Shown piece by piece: positions 59,506 through 64,000 of a stretch of DNA of 64,000 nucleotides. How positions within the stretch are numbered: the stretch's first letter is position 1; each line of letters begins with the position of its first letter. The stretch comes from Lycorma delicatula (Eukaryota; Arthropoda; Insecta; Hemiptera; Fulgoridae), in the NCBI RefSeq assembly GCF_047948215.1, contig NC_134456.1, positions 205,204,036-205,268,035 on the forward strand, given 5' to 3'. The notes below the pieces were generated by a model. It was not told where the DNA came from and searched no databases. It worked only from the letters and a program-made list of their open reading frames with translations. The translations under genes were made by a program, and so were the position numbers.

Positions 59506-62500
59506 AAAAAAAAAAAAAACAGTAAATAACAGTAGATCAAACCTTTGATCTAAAAACTTATGATCAAAGGTGATCTATGAAAACTGGTTTATTTTTATGA
59601 ATTTTTTATCGGGATCCTAAATCCTGACTTCATACCTTTTCATTTGTAACAAGTTACTGCTATCCATCGAGATGTTCAAATCATTGTAAAATTACAGGTT
59701 GAGATATGATGCATTTTATGTATTTTTCTTGGAATAAAATATAAAATTCTATAGTATTTTGTAACTAAAAATATCTTAAGTAAGGAGAACAATAATAGAA
59801 AGAAAACTGCATTTCCTGGTTTATAGGCAACACCAAACATTCACATTCAGAGTAACACATATTGCAACCCATTATGAGTGACAGGACAAAAAAAAGGAAT
59901 GAGTAACAATTAGTCGAGAGTATTAAATAAAAGCATAATATATGTATTTGACTCCTTGAAAGCCTACATGCTTCACAATACAGCTGGATTCAAACAGCAA
60001 AAGAATACTCAGTTACATTAATTAGATGCACAAAAGACCACCAACTAAATGCAAGACCATGACCCAGATTTCAAATCATCCTGCTAGTATTTTCCACCAC
60101 TTTGCATCACGAGTAAGAAAAATATGAAATTCTTTAAGTAACAAAATTATGATGTACAAACTAGAAGAAATTTAAACAGTTTATATATAAAAACAATGTA
60201 AATGAAAGTCTTAAGTGTAAATGAAATTCTATTTCATTTTATAGAAAGTGTTTACCCAACAATAACAATAAACATAATCAAATGTAAAAACAAAAATACT
60301 TATAGGCTTAACAAGATCATACCAACACAGCATTTATAACTTAAAATTCTTAAATAGTATATGTAAGTTCTATAAATTTATTAAAAAAAGAAAGAAAAAT
60401 ATAAAAAAAACATTTAACTGATTCAAGAATAGTCAACTGGGATACAAACTTATAATAATCATACCCATGTAACAATAAAAATCTACAGTTTTGAGATGTT
60501 GGAAAAAATTAATTTTGTTTTGGAAAATAGTATGCTTGGCATTGTTACTATGATCATTAATACAAATGAATGACAACACTAAGCAATGAAACTTTATTTT
60601 ACTTTTTCACATCCTTTAATTAATACGATGAGAAATTTCATGTTTTGGGTGGGGATACATCAGGCTGTTGGAAATGCATTTTACTTATGACCAAAAATAG
60701 TAGCATATTTCTTATTTTTTGTCAATAAAATCACACACATTATACTAAGATAAAAAATTCTGCATACTTTAAATCTTTATATTTCATAATGTATTTTAAT
60801 CACTTGAATTCTGAATTTCCTAAATATTGTCCTGGCTATTTTGATATTCAGATAAATTATTTTATTCAATAAAAGCTTATTCAGTTACATAAAAATTTAT
60901 TTAGAATAGTTATATTTTTAAGAGATGAACTGTTTCCAGATTTTGTATATTCATTTACATATACACTCACCTTTTTATAAGTTGTGAATAAATAATCTGT
61001 AAATAACTTTTTTTTAATTCAATGATTTAATTTAAAAATGTATATATTGCTAAAGGTTGCTGATTACTACTCTGTTTAAAGGTATGATGTAAAAGAGAAC
61101 TGAATTGATATGCCTATCAGATCCTGTCCTGAACAATTGCTAAGTTAAATCTTCAGCTCCTGTTTTTATAACACAGACACTGGTTTCCCAAATAATATTT
61201 ACAGTCAACAATCAATATTTTTGTGCATTTGATTTTGTGAAAATAGCACTCTGATGCTATTTGAATCCATATTTAATCACAGTTAATATACAATAATAAA
61301 TGGACTTTTACACATAAATCTGAAAGTGTATGGCCATGAAATGCAAAAGCTGAAAGCTCGTCATCTTTTAAAAGCAAACCAGAACGGTTTACAATGATGA
61401 CAATGAATATTTCCTTCTCTTCTCAAATCAAATCTAAAATTCTACTTCACTCAGATATCTGATATATCTATAAACCAGGTAACACAGTGTTGTATTATAG
61501 AAATACTCTTTTGGAGTAGATCCATTTTTACTAATAATGATGTCACCAATAATAAAGTGTAATGACAAACCTGCACGCAAACAAAATAAATATTATAAAA
61601 AAGTTTGGAAGCTTTCCTTTTGAAAGCAACTTCAAGTCCACTGCAATGTGCAATTATTTAAAATGTTTTGTTTTTTTCATAATGTATTATTAACATGTTG
61701 TAGATAATTTGTGAACACCTTTTTAAAATTTATCCTAAAAGTCACATTTACATATATATATAAAATGTATAACGTATATATAAATTGACAAAAACAGGTA
61801 AACACAATAATGCAAATTCATAATCTTTTGTTGTCACTTATATTTAATTTTCTTTTATATAACACACTATATTATTATTAATCTCTAAAATAACAAATAA
61901 GACAATAAGTTTAGCTCAGAAATCAAATTATCAAACTTTTATCACCAGTCAATATAAAATGAGCCCAAATTCAATCAATATACATGCATAAACATTTTCT
62001 AATAACCAACAGATTTTTTTCTACTGTTTATCATTGATGAACAAAACAAAGGCCTCTAATCATTGCTTAAACTTATGAAAAAATGTAGGTAATAAAAACT
62101 TGATAAAAGGGTAAAAAAGGTAAAAAAAAATCCTAGCACAAGAAGGAAGAGTAATTTCAAAGTCAAAGGAGGTTTTAATTAAGGTTTATATAAATACACT
62201 AATAAAAGTAATAGCATATTCTGTTTTTTACATGTACACTTATACCACTAAAATATTTCACAAGTTTTATAACGAAATGGAAATACACTTTCCATTCTTT
62301 AATTTCTTTCATTTTATACTGTTATATACAAAATTTACTGATAACAGGAACTCATTAAAACTTTTGACTGCACAATCCCCCCAATACTGAAGAAATGAGA
62401 GATCACAGACACAAAACAACTTTTTACAGAAAAGAATATCACTGGCGAGATTTTACATACAGACAAATATACTTGTACATCATGAAATTAATATTATAGA

Positions 62501-63549
62501 TTTATAGCAGTAGTGTTATTGCAGTAGAAGTACTTTGTTATACTTATATGAAACTGATAACTGAATGACCATAAGTTAAATATAACAAATGAAACATAAC
62601 TAACTATTTTGAATACTGTCTCATCACATATTAATTTACAAAGTTATTAAGATTTTGTAACATTTTCTAAGATGTATTATTATGTGTAATGTATTATTAT
62701 TATTACTGTTTCTGTTAGTTTTCTTATAATAATAATTAGCTTTATTATTGTTTTTGGTATTACTTTTATGTTTTTGTAATATTACTGTATTGTATAAATC
62801 AAATATATACTTATGTAAGTATTTGTATAGTAAATTTATTATAAGTACACGTTTGTGAGAATATGTGTGTATATGTACCTACCCAAAGAAATACAAGAAA
62901 TGAGTGTTTTTCAAAATCAATAACATCATTTGAAATTATTTCAGACCCACACATTGACAGGTAGGAGATAAATGAATATAGTAAGATACTGTAAAAAACT
63001 GCCAAAATGAAAATATATCACAAGGGGCTGAAGGAATTTTTAATTGATAACTCATTCAGATCCAAATGAATTCCTTTCAATATTATTTTTCCTTAAAAAA
63101 TATTATACTTTGATAATATTAGTAGGTGCTTTTCCCTTTTCTATGTTCTTAAAGTGTCTCTAGAATATTCTTTAAAACGAAAAAAGATTTTTGATAAAAT
63201 AAGGATAGACTAAATACAATAAACAGAAGTCATGACAAAAGAAAATGATTTATTTACCACTGAATAAGAAAGAATAGAACTGTAAAAACCTGAAATGACA
63301 TGCTGAGATTAAATAGTTTGATTTCATTAAGTAATTTACATAAAACAAAAAATAATTTATTTTCTACAAAATAATAATTAAAAAGTATTATTCAAAATAT
63401 AAGTTACTTTCCATGCTCTTTATTTGAATTAGAAGTTCTTTTATCTTAGTATTCCCTCTTCATCATGACATGTCTACAACCATACTTGAATAAATTTAAC
63501 CACTGAGTAATTATGTTAAATTCAGCAATTTTTTATTAAAACTGAAATT

Positions 63550-64000
63550 GAGACTCAATGAATTTGTATCAAATTTTGAATAAAAATGAGTTTTTACATT
63601 GTGAAAATGTTGCAAATTCATTTAGCAAGTCAGTGTTCAGGAATGAGCAGTTTATAAATGAAACATATGCACCAAGGATAATTACGAATAATTTTAAGAA
63701 GAATAGAGTTGGAAGACTAGATAATTTTCATGGTGAATGAAAAAAAAACCATTGAGAAAGAAGTTACATCTATAGATAGAATCATTTTTATGGAAGTTGC
63801 TAGGGAACTAATACAGTTCATGCAAAACTATGTTTTAGGAATGAGATGAGCAGCAACAAAATTTGTTCCACAACTGTTAAAAACTGCATTATCAAGAAAT
63901 CTTTAAGAAAATTATAAATGAGGTCACTAAAGATTACTTTGCTCTAATTCATCGTAACCAGCCCATGGGTATACAACCACGACTAACACAAAACCTGGAA
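63550..64000 (+). pseudogene. Mariner transposase relic running off the window
   Basis: In the plus direction from about 63770 shifting frames give DRIIFMEVARELIQFMQNYV, then LGMR-AATKFVPQLL (the conserved N-MR-V-AKFVP-LL block before the catalytic domain), then INEVTKD and a VTSPWVYNHD block, where VTGDETWVYGYD is expected, immediately before the window ends. The catalytic Asp motif is therefore damaged. The open frame 63558-63740 just upstream may be the decayed N-terminus but shows no clear motif. Confidence 0.65.

Larger units (their letters stand above)
58521..63549 (-). other. AT-rich DNA with one exon candidate and a tandem duplication
   Basis: Contains the candidate exon at 58891-58977 and the duplication at 59081-59505. 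The remainder (59.5-63.5 kb) shows no gene or element I recognise; the small frame at 62811-63005 (minus) has no motif. Confidence 0.4.

Noticed and set aside
1..64000. CRISPR arrays, operons, ribosome binding sites, tRNA or rRNA genes
   Set aside because: The window is a spliced eukaryotic locus. No regularly spaced direct repeats and no tRNA cloverleaf or rRNA sequence were recognised; the only B-box-like sites belong to SINE-like fragments.

Overview
This is a 64 kb piece of a eukaryotic nuclear genome, very AT-rich, with spliced genes (GT-AG introns), long introns and many decayed transposons. Both recognisable genes are animal genes, and the second looks like the insect form of its family. 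The Tc1/mariner, RTE-like LINE and tRNA-SINE load fits an insect. A hemipteroid insect is possible but is only a weak guess. There is no sign of prokaryotic organisation.

Left part (1 to about 11.2 kb): a plus-strand gene for mitochondrial large-subunit ribosomal protein L19 (mRpL19), seen as five exons (1045-1320, 3047-3181, 7536-7723, 8881-9032, 10963-11092) with matching splice phases and a poly(A) signal at 11216. Its first, presequence-coding exon must lie left of the window or was not recognised. The introns carry a Tc1 relic, a mariner relic and a LINE relic; a foldback MITE lies just upstream of the first visible exon.

Middle (11.2 to 31.9 kb): about 20 kb between two convergent genes. 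It holds Tc/mariner relics at 12.1, 16.7 and 23.8 kb, a LINE relic, a possible SINE, TA and CA microsatellites and one orphan exon-like frame on the minus strand (28182-28300). Part of this stretch may be 3'UTR of the next gene.

Right part (31.9 kb to the end): the 3' end of a minus-strand gene for the TBC/TLDC protein Skywalker/TBC1D24. Three exons (38208-38366, 33501-33718, 31907-32048) encode nearly the whole TLDC domain. The TBC domain is not seen and must lie further upstream, probably beyond the right edge. Two further minus-strand exon candidates (53548-53621 and 58891-58977) have splice phases that fit the first TLDC exon. The large introns contain a near full-length mariner (35994-37307), a Tc/mariner element with roughly 250 bp inverted repeats (44266-46191), a mariner split by an RTE-like LINE that landed inside its right terminal repeat (49897-52670), another Tc/mariner element with roughly 450 bp inverted repeats (56113-58520) and a mariner relic running off the right end.

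The two host genes are functionally unrelated: mitochondrial translation, and synaptic vesicle trafficking or V-ATPase-linked TLDC function. The main story of the window is mobile-element history: ten separate Tc1/mariner-superfamily insertions of several lineages, and at least six LINE copies all lying in the same orientation. The most recent-looking event is the open 603-codon LINE frame nested in a mariner with a 5 bp target duplication.
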